Shown here piece after piece: positions 1 to 5,899 of a DNA stretch of 7,081 nucleotides. This DNA is from Zoogloeaceae bacterium (GTDB taxonomy: Bacteria; Pseudomonadota; Gammaproteobacteria; Burkholderiales; Rhodocyclaceae), in assembly GCA_031290955.1 (NCBI GenBank), contig JAISLJ010000022.1, forward strand, positions 1 to 7,081, read 5' to 3'. A program made the translations under genes and the position numbers. The notes under the pieces were generated by a model that was given only the letters and a program-made list of their open reading frames with translations, ran no database searches and was not told the origin of the DNA. Position 1 is the first letter of the stretch. Every line of letters begins with the position of its first letter.

Positions 1-632
1 GCCATCCCAACCCGGACATCCTGAAGCGCGTCAACGACCTTCTGGAACAGCGGCACTGGCAAATGACGCTGGCGGCGCTGGCCTGCGTCTCCAGCGGCTA
101 CGCGGAAGATCATCCGGCCGCAGGCAGCTTGGGGGATTACGAGTACGAGACGATCCAGGTCGATTTCCTCTCTGAAACCCTGATGAGCGTGGTTGAGGCA
201 GGCGGCACCTACTGTGGTGGCGCGCATCCGAACAACCATTCCGATCCTTTCACCCTTGATCTGATCCGTGGCGAATACCTGGACTGGAACCGGCTTTTCA
301 AGGCGTTTGTGCGTGGGGAATACGGATTTCGGAAACCTTCTCCCGAAATGATGGCCTTGATCGAGCAAATTCCAAAAGAGGAAGGATTGGAAGATTGCAC
401 CAGTGCCGAAACCATGCGAGATTATCTGGCCTTGCATTTTGACAAACCAGGCCACCTTGCGCTGGCCATTTCTGGAATCGGTCATTGCTGCGGCTATTGC
501 CTTGGCACACAGGCGGAGATTCCCTTCTCCAAACTGAACAAACTCCTGAAACCGGAAGCGCAACGTTATTTCCCAGAACTAAAACCCACCCGCGAGAAAA
601 ACCAACGCGGCGACGGCGCGGCGGATCACTGA
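1..632 (+). CDS. DUF3298/RsiV-like (PdaC-type) protein, 5' end outside window
   Basis: The reading frame is open from the left edge (first full codon at position 3), so the methionine at 63 is internal and the true start lies upstream. The visible part is 209 residues. Near fragment residues 72-76 (nt 216-230) is the motif GGAHP, followed by a segment of the type PFTLDL...GEYLDWNRLF. This matches the conserved block of the DUF3298 domain found in RsiV/PdaC-like extracytoplasmic proteins (established family knowledge). Several cysteines (TYCGG, CTSAE, GHCCGYCLG) suggest an oxidising, exported location, but the signal peptide, if any, is outside the window. The C-terminal ~30 residues, starting KLLKPEAQRYFPEL, form a charged tail that is present again in the downstream repeat copy. 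Molecular function is unknown; a cell-envelope role is inference. The next gene starts 37 nt after the stop, so the two were probably co-transcribed. Confidence 0.75.
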   Translation, partial: HPNPDILKRVNDLLEQRHWQMTLAALACVSSGYAEDHPAAGSLGDYEYETIQVDFLSETLMSVVEAGGTYCGGAHPNNHSDPFTLDLIRGEYLDWNRLFKAFVRGEYGFRKPSPEMMALIEQIPKEEGLEDCTSAETMRDYLALHFDKPGHLALAISGIGHCCGYCLGTQAEIPFSKLNKLLKPEAQRYFPELKPTREKNQRGDGAADH

Positions 633-782
633 CGATTTGCCCTGCTTCCATTTCCCCGGAGACTTTCCCATGCGTCCTGTTCCCTTTCGTTTCGGCCTGA
701 TTTCCTCCGACGCCAACAAAACCACCATCGAAGCCGCCGCGCTGGCTTCCGATGCCGCGAAGAAAATCATCATCGTGCCGGG
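539..782 (+). repeat. Long direct repeat, copy 1 (244 bp)
   Basis: This stretch recurs at 1585-1855 with an offset of 1046 bp. By direct comparison there are four substitutions, plus a 27-bp segment present only in copy 2. It contains the last ~30 codons of the DUF3298-like gene, the 37-bp intergenic gap with its ribosome binding site, and the first ~38 codons of the following gene. The repeat boundary falls inside two genes and not at gene ends. That points to duplication or recombination of a whole operon segment and not to an insertion sequence: no terminal inverted repeats or transposase are seen. Confidence 0.93.
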
Positions 783-807
783 GTGGTTGGTGAATATCGT
801 GGTGTAA
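670..807 (+). pseudogene. 5' fragment of an unrecognised gene, copy 1 (45-codon ORF)
   Basis: An ATG at 670 is preceded by GGAG 8 nt upstream. It opens a 45-residue frame beginning MRPVPFRFGLISSDANK and ending at the TAA at 805-807. The first 38 codons lie in the direct repeat and the last seven are unique, so this is probably the head of a longer gene cut at the repeat boundary. The start signal and the conserved reading frame between copies suggest a real gene start; the four substitutions leave the frame open in both copies. I do not recognise the family. It could instead be a complete short peptide gene. Confidence 0.4.
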
Positions 808-848
808 TGGCGCGTCCCGTCCAGCCCCATCTTTTTTTGGAGAACCTC

Positions 849-1103
849 ATGCGGCGCAAACCTTCGCTGTATTTCCTGTGCTGGTTGCTGTTTTCGTCTT
901 CCGCCCTCGCCGGAGAACGCAGCGTTTTCCAGGGCATGCTCGAAGGCGCTGGCATGGTGGTGCTGGAACTGGAAAAAACGGATCGGGAGACGCTCAAGCA
1001 AATCGCAGGTTTATCCGGCACTGCGCTGGAGCCGGAACTTCCTCCCGAAACCCGCCAGAAGCCGGAGCAAGACCTGTATGTCGGCTGGCAAAGCCGGGTA
1101 TAA
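849..1103 (+). CDS. Small exported protein of unknown function (84 aa)
   Basis: The ATG at 849 is chosen because GGAG lies at 839-842 with 6 nt spacing, and because the protein then begins with a textbook signal peptide: MRRK, a hydrophobic stretch at residues 6-16, and a likely signal peptidase I site after SSSALA (residue 21). An earlier in-frame ATG at 783 would add 22 residues in front and spoil this. The mature part is about 63 residues, with one moderately hydrophobic segment (LEGAGMVVLELE) followed by a charged, proline-containing tail. No catalytic motif is visible. It lies between the two long direct repeats, 45 bp after the end of copy 1, and its stop codon overlaps the -10 box of the next gene. 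It could be a truncated remnant of a larger exported protein. Family not recognised. Confidence 0.6.
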   Translation: MRRKPSLYFLCWLLFSSSALAGERSVFQGMLEGAGMVVLELEKTDRETLKQIAGLSGTALEPELPPETRQKPEQDLYVGWQSRV

Positions 1104-1104
1104 T
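1099..1104 (+). promoter_or_regulatory. Probable -10 box (TATAAT) for the acidic-protein gene
   Basis: A perfect TATAAT preceded by GG sits 33 nt before the ATG at 1138 and overlaps the stop codon of the preceding gene. No good -35 box is present at 16-18 bp (the best is TGTATG at 1075-1080), so the promoter call rests on the -10 box and its distance to the start. Confidence 0.4.
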
Positions 1105-1137
1105 GTGCGATGTGTTTTATCTAATGAAGGAATCATA

Positions 1138-1551
1138 ATGAAAGACGAACTGGCGCAGCGCGCGATAGATATCGTTCATGATATCGAGGAGGAAATCGGG
1201 GAGTTCCTTGCGGATGTTGAACGAGGTCACTACGACAATGATGATGGTCTCACAGAGGATACCGCCGAGGAATTCGCTGTGGTTCTGAAAGCGTTTCTTG
1301 TCGAGGCGCGAGCGGTGGAAAAGGGCGATACGGAAGCCGTCCTGTCCGCCATCAAGAGTACGGTGCTTGCGCTGAACGCGCTGGAAGAACAATATGGCAA
1401 ACTTGACAACGACATGATTTTCTGTGATGACGAAGAAGATGGCGTGACGCGCGGCGAGAAGGTTCGTGAACTCATCCGCTTGGCTGCGGCGGAGGTCGGC
1501 GTTGGGGACGGCGAGAAAGACTTGACGGAAGAATGGCGCGAAAAATGGTAG
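1138..1551 (+). CDS. Highly acidic protein of unknown function (137 aa)
   Basis: The start at 1138 is preferred over 1078 because GAAGGAA (1126-1132) lies 5 nt before it, and because the longer form would overlap the preceding gene. By hand count there are about 39 Asp/Glu against about 15 Lys/Arg, giving a strongly negative charge. The sequence looks mostly helical, with clusters such as HDIEEEIGEF and CDDEEDGV. It has no signal peptide or membrane segment and so is probably cytoplasmic. Small, acidic, helical proteins of this kind beside a small exported protein are often immunity or antitoxin proteins, but that is inference from size, charge and context; no Imm family is recognised. It appears less GC-rich by eye than the housekeeping genes to the right, which would fit horizontal acquisition. 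It is followed 11 nt later by the start of a small frame that runs into repeat copy 2. Confidence 0.72.
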   Translation: MKDELAQRAIDIVHDIEEEIGEFLADVERGHYDNDDGLTEDTAEEFAVVLKAFLVEARAVEKGDTEAVLSAIKSTVLALNALEEQYGKLDNDMIFCDDEEDGVTRGEKVRELIRLAAAEVGVGDGEKDLTEEWREKW

Positions 1552-1561
1552 GCGAGCAGGC

Positions 1562-1678
1562 ATGGCTAATCTCTGGCCCAGAGGCAAACTCCTGAAACCG
1601 GAAGCGCAACGTTATTTCCCAGAACTAAAACCCATCCGCGAGAAAAACCAACGCGGCGACGGCGCGGCGGATCGCTGA
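1562..1678 (+). pseudogene. 3' remnant of the DUF3298-like gene behind a new start (38 codons)
   Basis: From 1585 to 1678 this is a near-copy of the end of the first gene (the KLLKPEAQRYFPEL tail, stop at 1676-1678). The last residue is changed from His to Arg and one Thr to Ile. Just upstream, an ATG at 1562 is in frame and adds MANLWPRG before the tail, giving a possible 38-residue peptide. The ribosome binding site is poor (AGCAGG very close to the ATG), so it is most likely a leftover gene end and not a working gene. Confidence 0.5.
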
Positions 1679-1855
1679 CGATTTGCCCTGCTTCCATTTC
1701 CCCGGAGACTTTCCCATGCGTCCTGCTCCCTTTCGTTTCGGCCTGATTTCCTCCGACGCCGACAAAACCACCATCGAAGCCGCCGCGCTGGCTTCCGATG
1801 CCGCGAAGAAAATCATGGTCAGCAAGCCCGCGAAGAAAATCATCATCGTGCCGGG
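1585..1855 (+). repeat. Long direct repeat, copy 2 (271 bp)
   Basis: This is the second copy of 539-782, about 98 percent identical outside a 27-bp extra segment near its end. That segment makes a partial tandem repeat: a 16-bp string, CCGCGAAGAAAATCAT, occurs at 1801-1816 and again at 1828-1843. It keeps the reading frame (nine extra codons) and could have arisen or been lost by slippage or recombination between the 16-bp strings. After 1855 the two copies diverge completely. Confidence 0.93.
1716..1855 (+). pseudogene. 5' fragment of the unrecognised gene, copy 2
   Basis: The same start as at 670 (ATG at 1716, GGAG 8 nt upstream) opens a frame beginning MRPAPFRFGLISSDADK with the extra nine codons around IMVSKPAKKI. 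The frame stays open to 2168 (150 residues), but beyond the repeat the sequence looks non-coding. It runs through AT-rich and hairpin-containing DNA and then antisense to the last codons of pgi. I therefore mark only the repeated part as a gene remnant. A short genuine extension past 1855 cannot be excluded. Confidence 0.4.
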
Positions 1856-2060
1856 ATGCGACGCCAATATGCCAACCGCCAGATTCTATCATGGCATTGC
1901 TGATTTCCAGTGGGATGAAAGAATTCAGCAGGATAACCGCGCTCTATTCTTTTTTATTGCTTTTCCGCCTGCAATATCGTCGTTCGCGGGACATTCCCGG
2001 ATTTGCTGCGCCGTGCCCGCTTGTGGCGGGAAGGGATGCGCTCATGCTCCGCAGGACAAG
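1856..2060. other. Intergenic stretch downstream of pgi with two short hairpins
   Basis: No convincing gene is seen here. There are two small perfect inverted repeats: CGGGA-CAT-TCCCG at 1987-1999 and CCCGC-TTGTG-GCGGG at 2016-2030. The second lies 31 bp beyond the pgi stop codon and could act as a weak transcription end for pgi on the minus strand. Neither is followed by a T-run in that direction, so a standard intrinsic terminator is not shown. Confidence 0.35.
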
Positions 2061-3815
2061 TCATCTCTCTTTCGTCTTCTGCTCCCTGAGCGCGGCGAGC
2101 AGGCCGCGGGTGGAGGCGTCGAGTGCGGTTTCCGGGTTCTGCGGATGGCGAACGCCCTTCTCGTCTGACGTGGGAGGGAAAGCATTTGCGGTGGTGTTGT
2201 CGCTGGTCGCTTTTCTGTCCCCTGACACCTGATCCCTGACACCTGATCCCCGATCCCCGATCTGGAGAAAGGGCAGCAGGGTGTGGGCCATTTGCTTGCC
2301 CAGTTCCACGCCCCATTGGTCGAAGGCGTTCACGTTCCAGAGCACACCTTGGCAGAAGACCTTGTGCTCGTAGAGCGCCAGCAGGCTGCCCAGCGTGTGC
2401 GGCGTGATGGCGTTGAGCAGCAGGGTCGTGGAAGGCTGGTTGCCGGGGAAAGTGCGGTAGGGCAGCAGGCGTTCGGGAATGCCGGCGGCACGGGCTTCTG
2501 CCGCCGTCTGGCCGAAGGCAAGCGCCGCCGATTGCGCCAGACCATTGGCAAGCAGCCGCGCATGGTGGCCGGGCAGGGGAAAATCCGCTTCCCGGATGAG
2601 GATGAAATCGCTGGGAATCGGCTGTCCGCCCTGATGCAGCAACTGGAAGAAGGAGTGCTGGCCGTTGGTGCCGGAGCTTCCCCAGAGAACCGGGCAGGTC
2701 TTGCGCGCAATGACATTCCCCGCCCGGTCGACGGATTTGCCCGTGCTTTCCATTTCCAGTTGTTGCAGGTAGGCGGGGAAAAGCTCCAGCGACTGGCTGT
2801 AGGGAAAGATGCCGTGGCTGTAGGCGCCGATGCAGTTTACATTCCAGATATCCAGCAGCGCCAGGGTGAGCGGCAGATTTTTCCGTGGCGGCGCTTCCAG
2901 AAAGTGCTGGTCCATCTGGCGCGCGCCCGCCAGGAGGTCCGCAAAACCTTCCGGGCCGATGGCGAGCATGATGGCAAGGCCCACCGGCGACCAGAGCGAA
3001 AAACGTCCGCCCACCCAATCCCCGAAGGCGAACGTCTGCGCTGCGGGAATGCCGAAAGCCGCCACCGCCTCCTGGTTGCTGGAGACCGCCACGAAATGCT
3101 GACGGATTGTGCTTCCCCCGGCGGGAAGACGCGCTTCCAGCCAGGCTCGGGCGGAATGGGCATTGGCGAGCGTCTCCTGTGTGCCGAAAGTCTTGCTCGC
3201 CACGATGAAGAGCGTGCGCGCGGCATCGAGCGTGCGCAGGCACAGGGCAAGGTCGCCACCATCCATGTTCGAGACGAAATGCACCCTGGGTTCGGGACGC
3301 CGCCCGGCGGCAAGGGCGCGTGTGACCATGCGCGGCCCCAGGTCGGAGCCGCCGATGCCAAGGTTGACCACATCGGTAATCCGCTCGCCCGTCGCTCCGC
3401 GCCACACTCCGCTGTGCAGCTGGACGCAGAAGGCCCGCATCCGGGCGAGCATATGATGCACTTCGGCAAGCGAGGCGCCCGTCGCCCCCGGCAGGCTGGC
3501 GTCGTGTTCCATCGTGGGGGCGCGCAGCGCCATGTGCAGCACGGCCCGGTTTTCCGTGTGGTTGATGATCTCGCCCGCGACCATGCGTTGCCGCCAGCCC
3601 GCCACATCAACGGCTTCCGCCAGGGCATGGAGGCGCGTCAAGGTTTCCTGCGTCATGCGCTGCTTGGAGAAATCCATGAGGATTTCGCCTGCCGTGAGGG
3701 AAAAATCCTCGAAGCGCCGGGGATGCTCGGCGAACAGTGCCCGCAGGTGTTTTTCACGCAGGGTTTCGGCGTGGGCGCAGAGTTCCTGCCAGGCGCGTTC
3801 GATGGCGTTCGTCAT
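2061..3815 (-). CDS. pgi: Glucose-6-phosphate isomerase
   Basis: It interconverts glucose 6-phosphate and fructose 6-phosphate in the cytoplasm (glycolysis/gluconeogenesis). The protein is 584 residues from the ATG at 3815 (MTNAIERAW). Family landmarks are in order: HTENRAVLH near 86-94, LGIGGSDLGP near 152-161, SKTFGTQET near 207-215, signature GDWVGGRFSLWSPVG at 265-279, and the second signature FDQWGVELGK ending at 507. Residues matching the E. coli catalytic set are present: Glu356 in MESTGK, His387 in TNGQH, and Lys507. Length to the Lys is close to E. coli (507 versus 514), but the tail after it is 77 residues against about 35. The excess falls between LLPFLQ (518) and LDASTRGLL (565 on), and includes a heptanucleotide repeat. 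The longer frame running up to 4040 is rejected because it would overlap thyA. The gene starts 2 nt after the thyA stop, with only a weak ribosome binding site, so translational coupling is likely. Confidence 0.97.
   Translation of the reverse strand: MTNAIERAWQELCAHAETLREKHLRALFAEHPRRFEDFSLTAGEILMDFSKQRMTQETLTRLHALAEAVDVAGWRQRMVAGEIINHTENRAVLHMALRAPTMEHDASLPGATGASLAEVHHMLARMRAFCVQLHSGVWRGATGERITDVVNLGIGGSDLGPRMVTRALAAGRRPEPRVHFVSNMDGGDLALCLRTLDAARTLFIVASKTFGTQETLANAHSARAWLEARLPAGGSTIRQHFVAVSSNQEAVAAFGIPAAQTFAFGDWVGGRFSLWSPVGLAIMLAIGPEGFADLLAGARQMDQHFLEAPPRKNLPLTLALLDIWNVNCIGAYSHGIFPYSQSLELFPAYLQQLEMESTGKSVDRAGNVIARKTCPVLWGSSGTNGQHSFFQLLHQGGQPIPSDFILIREADFPLPGHHARLLANGLAQSAALAFGQTAAEARAAGIPERLLPYRTFPGNQPSTTLLLNAITPHTLGSLLALYEHKVFCQGVLWNVNAFDQWGVELGKQMAHTLLPFLQIGDRGSGVRDQVSGDRKATSDNTTANAFPPTSDEKGVRHPQNPETALDASTRGLLAALREQKTKER
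2221..2262. repeat. Heptanucleotide tandem repeat inside pgi (6 units)
   Basis: Read on the plus strand, this is six consecutive 7-mers: CCTGACA, CCTGATC, CCTGACA, CCTGATC, CCCGATC, CCCGATC. The first 14-bp pair is repeated exactly. The 42 bp are a multiple of three and so preserve the pgi frame, encoding residues 518-532 of Pgi (pattern GSGVRDQVSG). Short degenerate heptamer arrays of this type are known as dispersed intergenic repeats in some bacteria; finding one inside an enzyme gene is less common. Confidence 0.9.
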
Positions 3816-3817
3816 CG

Positions 3818-4612
3818 TCAGACGGCAATCGGCGCGGCGATGTGCGGATGCGGGTCGTAGCCTTCGAGCCGAAAATCCGCGTAGCGAAACGCGAAGAGAT
3901 CGCGGATTTCCGGATTGATCCACATCCGCGGCAAGGGACGCGGGGCGCGTGACAATTGCGTTTCCGCCTGCTCGAAATGATTGTGGTAGAGGTGCGCGTC
4001 CCCCAGTGTGTGAATGAAATCGCCGGGCGCGTAGCCGCACACCTGGGCGAGCATGCGGGTCAGGAGCGCGTAGCTTGCAATGTTGAACGGGACGCCAAGA
4101 AAGATGTCGGCGCTACGCTGGTAAAGCTGGCAGGAGAGCTTGCCTGCGACCACGTGGAACTGGAAGAGGCAATGGCAGGGTGGCAGCGCCATGCGGTCGA
4201 GATCAGCAGGGTTCCAGGCGGTGACGAGATGGCGGCGGGAATCCGGGTCTTCCCGGAGGCTCTGGATGAGCCTGGCGATCTGGTCGATTTCCGTGCCGTC
4301 CCTGCCCGGCCAGTGCCGCCATTGATGCCCATACACCGGCCCCAGGTCGCCATTCGCGTCCGCCCATTCATCCCAGATGCGCACTCCGTTTTCCCGGAGA
4401 TAGCCAATATTGGTGTCGCCCTTCAGGAACCACAGGAGTTCGTGGAGGATGGATTTCAGGTGCAGTTTCTTGGTGGTGAGGAGCGGGAAGCCTTCGGCGA
4501 GGGAAAAGCGCATCTGGCAGCCGAACACGGCGCGTGTGCCGGTGCCGGTGCGGTCGGGGCGATCCGTTCCGTGCGCGAGAACATGGGCGAGCAGGTCAAG
4601 ATAGGCACGCAT
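3818..4612 (-). CDS. thyA: Thymidylate synthase (ThyA type)
   Basis: It makes dTMP from dUMP using methylene-tetrahydrofolate, in the cytoplasm. At 264 residues it has the same length as E. coli ThyA. Visible landmarks are Arg21 in DRTGTGT, the WFLKGDTNI and IWDEWAD segments (61-69, 79-85), the Arg-Arg pair at 126-127 contributed to the phosphate site by the partner subunit, catalytic Cys146 in LPPCHC, QRSADIFLGVPFNIASY (165-181) with the dUMP-binding Asp and Asn, the HTLGDAHLYHNH block (201-212), and the C-terminal IAAPIAV typical of the enzyme's closing tail. The start at 4612 gives MRAYLDLL, matching the family; no strong ribosome binding site is seen before it. It is the first gene of a thyA-pgi pair and lies 100 bp after the GST gene. 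Confidence 0.98.
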   Translation of the reverse strand: MRAYLDLLAHVLAHGTDRPDRTGTGTRAVFGCQMRFSLAEGFPLLTTKKLHLKSILHELLWFLKGDTNIGYLRENGVRIWDEWADANGDLGPVYGHQWRHWPGRDGTEIDQIARLIQSLREDPDSRRHLVTAWNPADLDRMALPPCHCLFQFHVVAGKLSCQLYQRSADIFLGVPFNIASYALLTRMLAQVCGYAPGDFIHTLGDAHLYHNHFEQAETQLSRAPRPLPRMWINPEIRDLFAFRYADFRLEGYDPHPHIAAPIAV

Positions 4613-4655
4613 GGGGGCAAGACCGTGGCGAAGGGTTTCCGGGGAATGAGGCGGG

Positions 4656-4661
4656 ATTCTA
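4656..4661 (-). promoter_or_regulatory. Possible -10 box for thyA-pgi
   Basis: On the minus strand TAGAAT occurs 43 nt before the thyA ATG, in the 100-bp gap after the GST gene. The -35 at 17 bp spacing is poor (TTCCCC). thyA may therefore have its own promoter besides read-through from the HPP-GST operon. This is weak evidence from sequence alone. Confidence 0.35.
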
Positions 4662-4712
4662 CTTCCGAAACGCCCTGAGGGGAAAAGAGAAGCCAGGGAA
4701 GCGCGGGCCGAT

Positions 4713-5318
4713 TCATCGTTCCGGCAGGCCCGGCATGGGTTTGAAGCGGGGCAGGCATTCCACGCGGGTGAGCCAGGCGCGGATGTGCGGATAGTCCGTC
4801 AATGGGACGCCGCCTTCGGGGGCATGCGCGGTGTAGGAATAGCAGGCCAGGTCGGCAAGCGTGGGCGTGTCCTTGAGCAGGAAACGGCGCTCGACCAGAT
4901 GCGCGTCCATGAACGCGAACAGTGCATGGGCGATTGCCTGCGCCGTGGCAAGGTCGCCGGGAGCATGGAATTGCTGGATGAGTCGCGCCGTCGCCGGGCC
5001 GTTTTTCAGTTCCCCGGCGGCAATCGAAAACCAGCGCTGCGCTTCTGCCTGCGCCAGCGCCTCCTCCGGCCACCAGCCACTTTTTGGCGCGTGACGCTGG
5101 ACAAGGTAGAGCAGAATGGCATTGCTGTCGCACACGATCGTTTCGCCCTCCGCCAGGACTGGAATCTGTCCCAGGGGATTCAGGCGCAGGAAGGCCGCCG
5201 AGCGCCGGGCTTCCGCAGACGTAAACGCATACGTATACGGAAGTTCCAGCATTTCCAGGAGCAACTCGACGCGGTGGGTGTGCCCGGAAGTGGGCGTGCC
5301 ATACAGGGTGATGCGCAT
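4713..5318 (-). CDS. Glutathione S-transferase family protein
   Basis: The protein has 201 residues from the ATG at 5318 (MRITLYGTPTSG). The N-terminal thioredoxin-like domain (about 1-78) shows the start helix after TPTSGHTHRVELLLEML, with Ser11 or a nearby Thr as the candidate glutathione-activating residue. It also has the cis-proline motif NPLGQIPVL (48-55, Pro53) and the gamma-glutamyl-binding DS pair (CDSNAILLYL, 63-72). The all-helical C-terminal domain contains TPTLADLACYSY (151-162) with the conserved N-capping Asp, and a typical end (YPHIRAWLTRVECLPRFK). Substrate is unknown; members of this kind act on electrophiles or as glutathione-dependent reductases. Two adjacent ATG codons (5321 and 5318) are possible. 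GGAG lies 6 nt before 5318, which I prefer. Either way the start overlaps the stop of the HPP gene, indicating coupling. Confidence 0.93.
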   Translation of the reverse strand: MRITLYGTPTSGHTHRVELLLEMLELPYTYAFTSAEARRSAAFLRLNPLGQIPVLAEGETIVCDSNAILLYLVQRHAPKSGWWPEEALAQAEAQRWFSIAAGELKNGPATARLIQQFHAPGDLATAQAIAHALFAFMDAHLVERRFLLKDTPTLADLACYSYTAHAPEGGVPLTDYPHIRAWLTRVECLPRFKPMPGLPER

Positions 5319-5830
5319 CATGATCTCCAGTAACGGGGCCAGGATTTGCCGGCCGCCAGATTGTTGAACAAGAGCGCGACCAGCACCAGCGCCGCCGCGC
5401 CCAGCAAGGTTGGCGTAAACAGGAAGCTCCATGCGGGCGCGGAGAGCATGATGATAACAGGGTTTGATCCGGCGGGCGGATGCACGGTGCGGGTTGCCAT
5501 CATGGCCGAAATGCTGATCCCCACGGCTAGCGCCATGCTCCAGCCGTGCGCGCCGAAGAGCGTCAGGCAGGCAAGGCCGAGGAAGGAAGAAAGCACATGC
5601 CCACCGATTACATTCCGGGGCTGGGCGAAAGGACTATCGGGAAAGCCAAACAGGAGGACGCAGCTTGCGCCGAACGATCCCAGCACCAACGGATGACCGC
5701 TCAAGGCGCTCAGGGCGGCCACCAGCGCAATGGCGGTCAGGCCACCGATTCCAGCCAGCAGGATTTCCTTGGGCGGCGCAGCGGGCGGCAAGCTCTCGCC
5801 GCTTCCCCGCCATTTTTTAAACCAATTCAT
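5318..5830 (-). CDS. HPP family integral membrane protein
   Basis: The protein has 170 residues from the ATG at 5830 (MNWFKKWRG), chosen because GGAG lies 6 nt upstream; a second ATG at 5842 is in frame but lacks a clear site. After a short charged N-terminus it has four or more hydrophobic segments (roughly 23-42, 47-63, 75-93, 97-112, 123-157). The family landmarks are FGASCVLLFGFPDSPFAQPR (53-72) followed by NVIGGH, and the name-giving HPP at 117-119 in TRTVHPPAGSNP. Some HPP proteins in cyanobacteria and plant chloroplasts have been described as nitrite transporters, but most bacterial members are uncharacterised and no substrate can be assigned here. It is the first gene of an operon with the GST-like gene and sits behind a promoter that overlaps a palindrome. 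Confidence 0.93.
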   Translation of the reverse strand: MNWFKKWRGSGESLPPAAPPKEILLAGIGGLTAIALVAALSALSGHPLVLGSFGASCVLLFGFPDSPFAQPRNVIGGHVLSSFLGLACLTLFGAHGWSMALAVGISISAMMATRTVHPPAGSNPVIIMLSAPAWSFLFTPTLLGAAALVLVALLFNNLAAGKSWPRYWRS

Positions 5831-5899
5831 GGAAAACTCCATCGCGTCAACGCATTGAAAACAAAAGAAAAATGAGGATAGGCCAAAAACGCTCCAATA

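Noticed and set aside
579..1001. Minus-strand frame of 140 codons across repeat copy 1
   Set aside because: It overlaps three better-supported plus-strand features, and its counterpart in copy 2 ends up with different flanks; it is a shadow of the repeat.
1167..1184. GATATC-GTTCAT-GATATC inverted repeat inside the acidic-protein gene
   Set aside because: It lies within coding sequence 29 nt after the start, and chance is a sufficient explanation; no partner regulator or second site is seen.
1856..2168. Extension of the copy 2 frame to 2168 as a 150-residue protein
   Set aside because: Past the repeat it runs through intergenic DNA with hairpins and then antisense to the pgi end, with no plausible protein features.
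2665..2678. Pgi has WGSSGTNGQH where many homologues have WGEPGTNGQH, suggesting a lost catalytic Glu
   Set aside because: Counting back from the E. coli active-site Lys shows that the catalytic Glu is the one in MESNGK/MESTGK (Glu356 here) and the His is in TNGQH (His387 here). Both are present, so the SS change is not an active-site loss.
1954..3405. 483-codon minus-strand frame overlapping pgi in another frame
   Set aside because: Low-complexity, Arg/Ala/Pro-rich translation typical of an off-frame reading of a GC-rich gene.
2283..3860. Plus-strand open frame of 525 codons opposite pgi
   Set aside because: It is a shadow of the GC-rich pgi gene: composition is Arg/Gly/His-rich with no recognisable family, and the opposite strand is a clear Pgi.
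3956..4678. Plus-strand open frame opposite thyA
   Set aside because: It is a shadow of thyA, whose minus-strand product matches the family along its full length.
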